Notes under the pieces: model-generated
Database searches by the model: none
The model's input: only the letters and a program-made list of their open reading frames with translations
Told to the model about the DNA's origin: nothing
Shown here: piece by piece, positions 34,870 to 41,543 of the stretch
Position numbering within the stretch: the first letter of the stretch is position 1
Layout of the letters: each line of letters opens with the position of its first letter
Position numbers and translations under genes: made by a program
From: Gammaproteobacteria bacterium
GTDB lineage: Bacteria > Pseudomonadota > Gammaproteobacteria > Pseudomonadales > Pseudohongiellaceae
Assembly (NCBI GenBank): GCA_030832825.1
Contig: JAURIJ010000024.1
Span: 1 to 41,543 of the forward strand
Direction: 5' to 3'
Length of the DNA: 41,543 nt

Positions 34870-35340
34870 ATGAGCAGCATCGACATCGGCATCCCGGAAG
34901 CGGATCGCCTGACCATTGCGGAAGGCCTGAAACACTTGCTGGCCGATTCCTACACGCTGTACCTGATGACCCACAATTTCCACTGGAACGTCACGGGCCC
35001 GCAGTTCCGCGAGCTGCACCTGATGTTCGAGGAGCAGTACACCGAACTGGCGCTGGCGGTGGATGAAGTGGCGGAACGCATCCGGGCGCTGGACGTGATC
35101 GCGCCGGGCACCTACAAGGAATTCGCGCGGCTGAGTGCGATTCACGAGGTGGACACGATTCCGTCGGGCCGGGAGATGGTGGACATCCTGACGCAGGGTC
35201 ATGAAACGGTGGTGCGCACGTGTCGCAAGGTGCTGAAGGTGGCGCAGGAGGCGGGGGATGAGTCCTCGGCGTCGCTGGCGTCGGATCGCATGCGTCTTCA
35301 CGAGAAGACGGCCTGGATGCTGCGGGCGTTGAACCGCTGA
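34870..35340 (+). CDS. dps: Dps-family ferritin-like DNA-protection protein
   Basis: A 156-residue member of the Dps mini-ferritins, which oxidise Fe(II) with hydrogen peroxide and store iron in a 12-subunit shell. The ferroxidase ligands fall at the exact spacing of E. coli Dps: His38 (HNFHWNVTG), His50, Glu54 and then Asp65 and Glu69 in VDEVAERI. The ATG at 34870 has AAGGAG six bases before it, so the earlier ATG at 34852 is rejected. It lies 52 bases after the YebC-type gene. Confidence 0.94.
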   Translation: MSSIDIGIPEADRLTIAEGLKHLLADSYTLYLMTHNFHWNVTGPQFRELHLMFEEQYTELALAVDEVAERIRALDVIAPGTYKEFARLSAIHEVDTIPSGREMVDILTQGHETVVRTCRKVLKVAQEAGDESSASLASDRMRLHEKTAWMLRALNR

Positions 35341-35351
35341 TATTTCTTGAT

Positions 35352-35591
35352 GGGGTGAGAGCGTGTGCGGCGGGGGCAGCGAGCTTGCCGGCGAGGTCCT
35401 GCGCCAACTTGGCTCTGCTTTGCGCCTGCTCGTCTGCGGACACGCCGTGAACCCATCCATGGGGGCTCGACTCGCCGCCGTCCGGGCGGCTCACGGTCCG
35501 CAGACGAGCAGGCGCAAACCAGAGCTCACGTCCGGTGCCAGCGAAACTTCGCGGCCAAGCTCGCTGCCCCCGCCGCACACGCTCCCACCCC
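35352..35591. repeat. nested inverted-repeat element A (copy of a local repeat family)
   Basis: A 240-bp element in the dps-murJ gap, able to form one long hairpin. The outer arms (35352-35387 and 35556-35591) are 36 bases with a single mismatch. The inner arms (35419-35440 and 35497-35518) are 22 bases, perfect, and extend to 35412/35525 with one mismatch. The centre holds the family core (35439-35469), starting GACACGCCGTGAA and ending CCATGGGGGCTCG. Open frames across it are artefacts of the palindrome. Confidence 0.85.
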
Positions 35592-35619
35592 CTGACATCT
35601 TCAGGTCAGTTTGGACTAT

Positions 35620-37209
35620 ATGAAACCCAGCCCCCAGAACCCAGCGCCAGAGCAGAGCCCGCGTCCCCGCGGCGGCCTGCTGCGCTCCAGTGCCGTGACC
35701 GGCAGCATGACCATGGTGTCCCGCGTGCTCGGGCTGGCCCGGGACGTGGTGCTCGCACGCATGTTCGGGCCGGGCGATGGCACCGACGCCTTTTTCCTGG
35801 CGTTCAAGATCCCCAATTTCCTGCGCCGCTTGTTTGCCGAAGGCGCCTTCAACCAGGCTTTCGTGCCCGTGCTGTCGGAGTACCGCTCCCAGCGCAGTCA
35901 TGCCGAGGTGAAGCAACTCGTCGATGCGGTCGCGGCCAGTCTGGGGTCCGTGCTGCTCGTGCTGACCGTTGTCGTGGTGCTCGCCGCGCCCCTGCTGGCC
36001 ATTCCCCTGGCCTGGGGCTTTCGCGACAACGCCGACAAGTTCAGCCTGTTCGTGGACATGTTCCGCATCTCCTTTCCCTACTTGCTGCTGATTTCCCTGG
36101 CCGCCTTCGCCAGCGCCATCCTCAACAGTTACGACAAGTTCGCGATTCCCGCGCTGACGCCGTCCTTGCTCAACATCGCGCTGATCGGCGCGGCGGTGCT
36201 GGTCAGCCCGTACATGACGCGGCCCGAGGTGGCACTGGCGCTGGGCGTGCTGGTGGCCGGCATCGCTCAGCTGGTGTTCCAGCTGCCTGCTCTGGCGCGG
36301 CTGCGGCTGCTGCCCATTCCCCGGCTCAATCGCCAGCACGAGGGCGTGCGCCGCATCATGAGCCTCATGATTCCCGCACTGTTCGGCGTGTCGGTCAGCC
36401 AGATCAACCTGCTGCTGGACACCTTCATCGCCTCGCTGCTCGTGTCGGGCAGCGTGTCCTGGCTGTATTTCTCCGACCGTCTGGTGGAGCTGCCGCTGGG
36501 CATCTTCGGCATCGCCATCGCCACCGTGGTGCTGCCCAGCCTGTCGCGCAAGCATGCCGACAAGTCGCTGAATGAATTCGCCGCCATGCTCGACTGGGCC
36601 CTGCGCATGGTGCTCCTGATTGCGGTGCCGGCGAGTCTGGCGCTGATCCTGCTGGCGCAGCCGCTGATCATCACGCTGTTCCAGGGGCAGAACTTCAGCG
36701 TGGACGATGTGGGCAAGGTGACGAGCAGTCTCCAGGCCTACACCCTGGGCCTGCTGGCCTTCATGGCGATCAAGATCTTCGCGCCGGGCTATTACTCGCG
36801 GCAGGACACGCGCACGCCGGTGCGCATCGGCATCGTGGCCATGGTGGCCAACATGGTGATGAACCTGGTGCTGGTGTTCGTCTTCGACTTCGGCCACACC
36901 GGCCTGGCGCTGGCAACGTCGCTGGCGGCCATGCTCAATGCGGGCCTGCTGTTGCTGGGCTTGATCCGGCAGAAGGTGTTCCGCTTCCAGGCGGGCTGGG
37001 GGCTGTTCCTGCTGCGTATGCTGCTGGCGAATGTGCTGATGGGCGTGTTCCTGTGGTGGCTGGCGGGCGACTGGCAGGACTGGCTGGACTGGGGCACGTG
37101 GACGCGGATCTTCTGGATGAGTGTGCTGACGTTCGGGGGGCTGGGGCTTTACACGGCGAGTCTGTATGCGTCGGGAGTTCGGTTGCGACATTTTCAGGGG
37201 CATTCATAG
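35620..37209 (+). CDS. murJ: lipid II flippase MurJ
   Basis: Essential inner-membrane protein that flips lipid II for peptidoglycan synthesis. It is 529 residues with about 14 helices. SMTMVSRVLGLARDVVLARMFG near the N-terminus, FFLAFKIPNFLRRLFAEG and GAFNQAFVPVLSEY are unmistakable MurJ/MviN sequences. The ATG at 35620 is used; a TTG at 35611 is the alternative and both have weak ribosome binding sites. In many relatives murJ is next to rpsT; here it stands alone, between repeat elements. Confidence 0.96.
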   Translation: MKPSPQNPAPEQSPRPRGGLLRSSAVTGSMTMVSRVLGLARDVVLARMFGPGDGTDAFFLAFKIPNFLRRLFAEGAFNQAFVPVLSEYRSQRSHAEVKQLVDAVAASLGSVLLVLTVVVVLAAPLLAIPLAWGFRDNADKFSLFVDMFRISFPYLLLISLAAFASAILNSYDKFAIPALTPSLLNIALIGAAVLVSPYMTRPEVALALGVLVAGIAQLVFQLPALARLRLLPIPRLNRQHEGVRRIMSLMIPALFGVSVSQINLLLDTFIASLLVSGSVSWLYFSDRLVELPLGIFGIAIATVVLPSLSRKHADKSLNEFAAMLDWALRMVLLIAVPASLALILLAQPLIITLFQGQNFSVDDVGKVTSSLQAYTLGLLAFMAIKIFAPGYYSRQDTRTPVRIGIVAMVANMVMNLVLVFVFDFGHTGLALATSLAAMLNAGLLLLGLIRQKVFRFQAGWGLFLLRMLLANVLMGVFLWWLAGDWQDWLDWGTWTRIFWMSVLTFGGLGLYTASLYASGVRLRHFQGHS

Positions 37210-37226
37210 GCCCGTTCGTCTGTGAC

Positions 37227-37302
37227 TGACGGGGGGACCGCCCCGGGACACGCCGCAAGTACATCCCTGGCGGCCGACGGTCCCGGTTCGCTCCCCCCGT
37301 CA
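37227..37302. repeat. inverted-repeat element B (same family, more divergent)
   Basis: Outer arms TGACGGGGGGA (37227-37237) and TCCCCCCGTCA (37292-37302) are perfect; inner arms CCGGGAC (37243-37249) and GTCCCGG (37280-37286). The core at 37247-37276 begins GACACGCCGCAAGTACATCC and aligns with cores A and C at roughly three quarters of positions. It begins 18 bases after the murJ stop and could also act as its terminator structure. Confidence 0.7.
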
Positions 37303-37481
37303 CTCCCAGCCGAACCCGCACATTGATTGCCAGCGAATGGGTGTGATGTCCCCACGCGGGGAGGGCGCAGAGTAGGCGAAACATCGTGATACAGAAATCC
37401 CGCTGTACGCGCCGCGAAACCCTGTGGCACGCTCCCTCCCATACCCCCGAAGACACGCCATTCGCTGGCGTTGGATTCGAG

Positions 37482-37591
37482 ACGCGGAGGGTGGGGGTGG
37501 TTTGCTGACCGTCTGCCGCCAGGGATGGCGGCAGCCGAGCCTCCATGGATGGATTCACGGCGTGTCAGCAAACCACCCCTACCCTCCGCGT
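37482..37591. repeat. inverted-repeat element C (core on the minus strand)
   Basis: Arms of 28 bases (37482-37509 and 37564-37591) with one mismatch. Inside lie a small hairpin (CTGCCGCC / GGCGGCAG, 37513-37532) and the family core on the minus strand (37536-37566), which matches core A at 29 of 31 positions. The element ends 34 bases before the DAHP synthase start. Confidence 0.85.
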
Positions 37592-37624
37592 TCAAACCCT
37601 CAATCACGTGTATTGGAACCCACC

Positions 37625-38728
37625 ATGGAGCAACGCGAAAACGACAACCTGCACATCGTCCTGCAGGAAGAACTCCCCAGCCCCCGCACTCTCAAGGAGG
37701 CCATGCCCGTCGCCGGGTCCGCCCTCGAGACCGTGCTTGCCGGCCACAAGGGCGTCAAGGGCATTCTGGACCGCAAGGATCATCGCCTGATGGTCGTGGT
37801 CGGGCCCTGCTCGATTCACAACGTCAACGAGGCCATGGACTACGCCCGCCTGCTCAAGCCCCTCGCCGACGAACTGCAGGACACCCTCATGATCATCATG
37901 CGCGTGTACTTCGAGAAGCCCCGCACCACCGTCGGCTGGGAAGGGCTGATCTACGACCCGCACCTTGATGGCACCCACCGCATCGAACACGGCCTGCGCA
38001 TCGGCCGTCAGCTGATGCTCGACATCAATGCCCTCGGCCTGCCCATCGCCATCGAGGCACTCGACCTGATCACGCCGCAATACCTGCAGGACCTGGTGTC
38101 CTGGACTGCCATCGGCGCGCGCACCACCGAGTCGCCGACGCATCGCAAGCTCTCCAGTGGCATCTCGTCCGCCGTGGGCTTCAAGAACAATGTCGACGGC
38201 AGCCTGACCGTGGCCGTCAACGCGATCCGCTCCGCCTCGTCCGCCAACTCGTTCATCAGCGTGACCGACGAGGGCAGGGTGGCGGCGTTCCGCACCTCCG
38301 GCAATCCGCACTGTCACGTGATCCTGCGGGGCGGCAAGGAACCGAACTACGCGGCCGAGTTCGTGGCCCGCTGCGAGGATGATCTGCGCAAGGCCTTCCT
38401 GCCTCTGAACATCATGATCGACTGCAGCCACGGCAATTCGCAGAAGAACCACTTGAAACAACTGGAGGTTCTGGAGAGCGTCACGCAGCAGATCGAGGCG
38501 GGCAACGCGTCCATCATGGGCGTGATGATCGAGAGCAATCTGTGCGCGGGCAACCAGCCCATTCCCGACGATCTGGAAGAGATCCGCTACGGGGTGTCAG
38601 TGACCGACGCGTGCCTGGCCTGGGAGAGCACCGAGGCCGCCCTGCGCGACATGGCGGCGCGTCTGCGCGACATTCTGCCCGGACGGCAGGGGGAGCCGGT
38701 GGATTCTCTCCTTTCCCCCACAAGGTGA
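37625..38728 (+). CDS. type I DAHP synthase (AroF/AroG/AroH family)
   Basis: Condenses phosphoenolpyruvate and erythrose 4-phosphate to 3-deoxy-D-arabino-heptulosonate 7-phosphate, the entry to aromatic amino-acid synthesis. It has 367 residues. VVVGPCSIHN (metal-ligand Cys), RVYFEKPRTTVGWEGLIYDP, IGARTTESPTHR and IDCSHGNSQKNH are signatures of the E. coli-type enzyme. The allosteric type (Phe, Tyr or Trp) cannot be assigned with confidence. ATG 37625 starts the family-typical N-terminus. The gene stands directly after repeat element C and is convergent with the aminotransferase gene. Confidence 0.95.
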   Translation: MEQRENDNLHIVLQEELPSPRTLKEAMPVAGSALETVLAGHKGVKGILDRKDHRLMVVVGPCSIHNVNEAMDYARLLKPLADELQDTLMIIMRVYFEKPRTTVGWEGLIYDPHLDGTHRIEHGLRIGRQLMLDINALGLPIAIEALDLITPQYLQDLVSWTAIGARTTESPTHRKLSSGISSAVGFKNNVDGSLTVAVNAIRSASSANSFISVTDEGRVAAFRTSGNPHCHVILRGGKEPNYAAEFVARCEDDLRKAFLPLNIMIDCSHGNSQKNHLKQLEVLESVTQQIEAGNASIMGVMIESNLCAGNQPIPDDLEEIRYGVSVTDACLAWESTEAALRDMAARLRDILPGRQGEPVDSLLSPTR

Positions 38729-38764
38729 GGGGAGGGGCTACCACTGACGGCATCGGCTGGCAGA

Positions 38765-39958
38765 TTACCCCAGCACCTTGCGAATGCTCGCCACCAGATA
38801 GTCCACATTCCCCTCACTGATTCCCGCTACATTGATCCGGCTTGAATCCACCAGGTAAATGCTGTGCTCCTTCACCAGCCGCTGCACCTGCGGCACGCTC
38901 AGGCCCAGGAAGGAGAACATGCCCTTCTCGTGCTCGATGAAGCTGAAGTCCCGGTCCACGCCCGCCGCCCGCAACTGCTGCACCAGCAACGTGCGCAGAC
39001 CACTGATGCGCTCACGCATCTGCGTCAGTTCCTGTTCCCAGTCCAGACGCAGCACCGAGTCGCCCAGAATCATCTCCACCACCGTCGCGCCATGGTCCGG
39101 TGGCATGGAGTAGATGCCCCGCGCCGTGGCCGCGATCAGGCTCGAGGCCGCCTTCATGGAGGCATTGTCCTGACACAGCAGGGTGAAGGCGCCCACACGC
39201 TCGCGGTAGACGCCGAAGTTCTTCGAGCAGGAGCTGACGACGATCAGTTCCGGCACGGCAGCAGCCAGCAGGCGCACGCCGAAGCAGTCTTCATCCACGC
39301 CGTCGCCCAGGCCCTGATAGGCCAGGTCAATGAAGGGCGTGAAGCCGTTCTTCAGCGCCAGATCCCGCACGGCACGCCACTGGTCCTGCGTGAGGTCGGC
39401 GCCACAGGGGTTGTGACAGCAGCCGTGCAGCAGCACCAGATCCCCTTTGTGCGCCTGTTCCAGCGCGGCCATCATGGCGTCGAACTGGATGCTGTGCGTC
39501 GCATAGTCGTAGTAGGGGTAGGTCGCGATCTGCAGGCCGGCATCGCCCAGCAGGGGGATGTGGTTGGCCCAGGTCGGGTCGCTCACGAAGATGCGCGCGC
39601 CCGGGTTGCACTTGTTGATGAACTCCGCCGCCAGACGCAGGCCGCCGCAGCCGCCGGGCGTCTGGAAGGTGCAGCGCAGGTCGCGGGTGGACTCGGCCAG
39701 CTCACGCCCCAGAATCAGCTGCGCCACATACTCGTTGTAGAGCGAGGCGCCGGCCGGGCCGACATAGGTCTTGGTGACCTGGGTGGCGAGCAGACGGCGT
39801 TCCGCTTCCTTCACGGCACGCATCACCGGCGTGTGGCCTGCCGCGTCCTTGTAGACGCCCACACCCAGATCGATCTTGTGCGGGTTGCTGTCGGCGCGAA
39901 ACGCCGCCATGAGGCCGAGGATCGGGTCGGCGGCCAGGGGTGTCAGGTTCTGGAACAT
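38765..39958 (-). CDS. aspartate/aromatic aminotransferase (AspC/TyrB type)
   Basis: PLP-dependent class I aminotransferase of 397 residues that transaminates aspartate and/or aromatic amino acids with 2-oxoglutarate. KIDLGVGVYKDAAG, TFQTPGGCGGLRLAAEF, HGCCHNPCGADLT and the PLP-lysine motif SSCSKNFGVYRERVG are all present; the ending has SSRINVAGI for substrate binding. GGAG lies eight bases before the ATG. It closes a minus-strand run after folD with a 12-base gap. Being opposite the DAHP synthase suggests an aromatic role, but AspC and TyrB cannot be told apart here. Confidence 0.95.
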   Translation of the reverse strand: MFQNLTPLAADPILGLMAAFRADSNPHKIDLGVGVYKDAAGHTPVMRAVKEAERRLLATQVTKTYVGPAGASLYNEYVAQLILGRELAESTRDLRCTFQTPGGCGGLRLAAEFINKCNPGARIFVSDPTWANHIPLLGDAGLQIATYPYYDYATHSIQFDAMMAALEQAHKGDLVLLHGCCHNPCGADLTQDQWRAVRDLALKNGFTPFIDLAYQGLGDGVDEDCFGVRLLAAAVPELIVVSSCSKNFGVYRERVGAFTLLCQDNASMKAASSLIAATARGIYSMPPDHGATVVEMILGDSVLRLDWEQELTQMRERISGLRTLLVQQLRAAGVDRDFSFIEHEKGMFSFLGLSVPQVQRLVKEHSIYLVDSSRINVAGISEGNVDYLVASIRKVLG

Positions 39959-39970
39959 GGGGGTCTCCGG

Positions 39971-40849
39971 TCAACGGGCGCGCAGCAATTGCGCCTTGAG
40001 GGTGTTCTGCAGCAGGGACGCGCGGGTCATGGGGCCGACGCCCCCGGGCACGGGCGTAATGAACGAGCACTTGTGCTTGACGGCCTCGAAGTCCACATCG
40101 CCGGCCAGGCGGAAGCCGGATGCTCGGCTGTCATCGGGCACGCGGGTGATGCCCACGTCGATCACCACCGCGCCTTCCTTGACCATGTCCGCCGTCAGGA
40201 AATGCGGACGGCCGATGGCGACGATGAGGATGTCGGCCGAGCGGCAGATCTGCGCGATGTTCTGCGTGCGACTGTGCACCAGGGTGACGGTGGCATTGCC
40301 CGGGTTGGTGTTGCGCGACATCAGCAGCGCCATGGGCGTGCCGACGATGTTGCTGCGGCCCACCACCACGCAGTGCTTGCCGGCGGTGTCCACCTTGTAG
40401 CGGCGCAGCAGTTCCATCACGCCGTTGGGCGTGGCGGAGATGAAGGTGGGCAGGCCCAGCGTCATCTTGCCCACATTGGTGGGGCTGAAGCCGTCAACGT
40501 CCTTGGCCGGGTCGATGGCCAGCGTCACCTTGATCTCGTCGATATGTCGGGGCAGCGGCACCTGCACGATGAAACCGTCGATCTGCGGGTCCTTGTTCAG
40601 CTGGTCGATCCGGGCCAGCAGCTCGGCCTCGCTCACGCTGGCCTCCAGGCGGATCAGGGTGGATTCGAAGCCCACCTGGGCGCAGTCGAGCACCTTGCTG
40701 TTCACATAGGTTTCGCTGGCGCCATCATTGCCCACCAGAATGGCCGCCAGATGCGGCACCTTGCCGCCGCTGGCCTTGATGAGCGCCACCTGGTCGGCGA
40801 TCTCCGCCTTGATCTGTTCGGACGTTGCTTTGCCGTCGAGTAGTTGCAT
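39971..40849 (-). CDS. folD: bifunctional methylenetetrahydrofolate dehydrogenase/cyclohydrolase
   Basis: A 292-residue cytoplasmic enzyme interconverting 5,10-methylene-, methenyl- and 10-formyl-tetrahydrofolate with NADP. The catalytic YVNSK motif, [24 protein letters not shown] and [11 protein letters not shown] are all present. The ATG at 40849 ([10 protein letters not shown]) has AGGA 7-10 bases upstream; the longer in-frame extension is out-of-frame text of the gloA gene region and is rejected. The gap to gloA is 35 bases. Confidence 0.97.
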   Translation of the reverse strand: MQLLDGKATSEQIKAEIADQVALIKASGGKVPHLAAILVGNDGASETYVNSKVLDCAQVGFESTLIRLEASVSEAELLARIDQLNKDPQIDGFIVQVPLPRHIDEIKVTLAIDPAKDVDGFSPTNVGKMTLGLPTFISATPNGVMELLRRYKVDTAGKHCVVVGRSNIVGTPMALLMSRNTNPGNATVTLVHSRTQNIAQICRSADILIVAIGRPHFLTADMVKEGAVVIDVGITRVPDDSRASGFRLAGDVDFEAVKHKCSFITPVPGGVGPMTRASLLQNTLKAQLLRAR

Positions 40850-40884
40850 GTCGGGTCCTGCCTCTGTCAATGGAAATTCGGGGG

Positions 40885-41304
40885 CTACCACGTGCCGGTG
40901 TTCGGCATGCCGGCCCAGGGCTCCTGCGGTGGCAGCGGGGCGCCTTCCTGCAGCAGCTCGATGGAGATGTTGTCCGGCGAACGGATGAAGGCCATGCGGC
41001 CGTCTCGCGGCGGGCGCAGGATCGTCACGCCCTTGCTCTGCAGATGGGCGCAGGTGGCGTAGATGTCCTTCACCGCATAGGCCAGGTGGCCGAAGTTGCG
41101 CCCGCCGGTGTAGACCTCCGGGTCCCAGTTGAACGTGAGTTCCACTTGCGCCTGCTCGTCGCCCGGCGCGGCCAGGAACACCAGGGTGAAGCGGCCCTGT
41201 TCGCTCTCGCGTCGGCTCAAGACCTGCAGGCCGAGGGCGTCGCAGTAGAAGGCGAGGGAGGCGTCGAGATCGCTGACGCGGACCATGGTGTGCAGGTATT
41301 TCAT
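40885..41304 (-). CDS. gloA: glyoxalase I-type VOC protein
   Basis: A 139-residue metalloenzyme of the vicinal oxygen chelate fold; glyoxalase I converts the methylglyoxal-glutathione adduct to S-lactoylglutathione. The ligand set of the E. coli enzyme is present: His5 (KYLHTMVRV), Glu in QVELTFNWD, His in FGHLAYAV and Glu in ISIELLQ. The proline-rich C-terminus ([16 protein letters not shown]) is longer than in GloA of E. coli. GGAGA lies 8 bases before the ATG. Other VOC lyases are possible, but the metal pattern supports GloA. Confidence 0.85.
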   Translation of the reverse strand: MKYLHTMVRVSDLDASLAFYCDALGLQVLSRRESEQGRFTLVFLAAPGDEQAQVELTFNWDPEVYTGGRNFGHLAYAVKDIYATCAHLQSKGVTILRPPRDGRMAFIRSPDNISIELLQEGAPLPPQEPWAGMPNTGTW

Positions 41305-41318
41305 GGCAGTGTCTCCGC

Positions 41319-41543
41319 TTACGGCGCGACGGTGCGGCGCAGAGTGATGGGGATGTATTCGCCGGCCTGGCTCCAGTCGCCGTCGATGCGCACCGGCTTG
41401 CCATCGGCGCCGAGTTCGTCGCGGATGGTGCCGTAGTACTCGCCCTGGATGCGTGGCAGCAGCATGCGGATGTCGTTGCCGTTCACGCTGATGGTCTCGA
41501 TGCTCACCGCCATGATGCCTGCCGTCGGATTGTCGAAGGTGCC
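41319..41543 (-). CDS. C-terminal part of an uncharacterised exported-type protein (cut by window edge)
   Basis: The frame is open to the window edge and ends with TAA at 41319-41321, giving the last 74 residues. It reads through the in-frame methionine at 41513, since upstream codons ([10 protein letters not shown]) are protein-like. Repeated beta-strand pattern with IQGEYYGTI and a final [15 protein letters not shown] resembles the small beta-rich domain that accompanies some secreted hydrolases. The full product cannot be named. It is 14 bases upstream of gloA and probably in the same transcript. Confidence 0.7.
   Translation of the reverse strand, partial: GTFDNPTAGIMAVSIETISVNGNDIRMLLPRIQGEYYGTIRDELGADGKPVRIDGDWSQAGEYIPITLRRTVAP

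Larger units (their letters stand above)
37210..37624. other. gene-free 415-base region filled with inverted repeats
   Basis: No gene is supported. It contains repeat elements B and C (annotated separately) and another inverted pair: GCCAGCGAATGG at 37329-37340 and CCATTCGCTGGC at 37458-37469, enclosing 117 bases. No clear promoter was found for the following DAHP synthase gene, which also lacks a strong ribosome binding site. Confidence 0.6.

Noticed and set aside
35365-35595. Short open frames in both strands across the dps-murJ gap
   Set aside because: They lie inside a near-perfect palindrome, which produces matching frames on both strands; no ribosome binding sites.
38714-38732. Imperfect hairpin over the DAHP synthase stop codon
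   Set aside because: It has one mismatch and no T-tract on either strand, so I do not call it a terminator.
38864-40843. A 659-codon frame antisense to the aminotransferase and folD
   Set aside because: It crosses two well-identified genes and their spacer, and has biased composition typical of GC-rich shadows.

Overview
The window is GC-rich chromosomal DNA of a free-living Gram-negative gammaproteobacterium. Outer-membrane and periplasmic proteins (TonB-dependent receptor, HtrA protease, lipoproteins), the FabV-type enoyl reductase, an ETF:ubiquinone oxidoreductase and the gene order ispB / rplU-rpmA-obgE-proB / rpsT all point to the Pseudomonadales and related marine or soil orders. The genus cannot be named from the sequence. 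Coding density is high. No tRNA, rRNA, CRISPR array, phage or insertion sequence was seen.

1-7.2 kb holds envelope and stress genes: an HtrA/DegQ-type periplasmic protease with its own terminator, a beta-lactamase-like serine hydrolase translationally coupled to an NfsA-type nitroreductase, a 58-residue zinc-finger mini-protein, an apparently exported SAM-methyltransferase-fold protein, and on the minus strand a TonB-dependent receptor. 7.5-13.5 kb holds the ETF-ubiquinone oxidoreductase, then a tight three-gene cluster of exported proteins: a metallopeptidase-like protein with a changed active site, an unrecognised protein, and a transglutaminase-like/TPR lipoprotein.

13.5-20.3 kb is housekeeping: ispB divergent from rplU-rpmA-obgE-proB, then rpsT (TTG start) divergent from fabV with overlapping promoter -35 boxes, and an alpha/beta hydrolase. 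20.6-24.5 kb carries a GH17-GT2 fusion resembling NdvB beta-glucan synthases and an Nramp-fold transporter lacking the usual metal-site motif.

24.7-35.3 kb is the most unusual part. A DMT exporter, a 99-residue unknown protein, a radical SAM protein and a YnjBCD-type ABC transporter lie in nearly uninterrupted order. They are followed by two molybdenum-storage-protein-type subunits (MosB-like, MosA-like), a CueO-type multicopper oxidase with a glycine-rich insertion, a YebC-family protein and Dps. The theme looks like metal or oxyanion uptake, storage and detoxification, but that link is inference from proximity.

35.3-41.5 kb contains murJ, bracketed by a family of nested inverted repeats sharing a core that begins GACACGCCG (three copies), then a type I DAHP synthase. 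On the minus strand a close-packed run follows: an edge-truncated gene, gloA, folD and an aromatic/aspartate aminotransferase.
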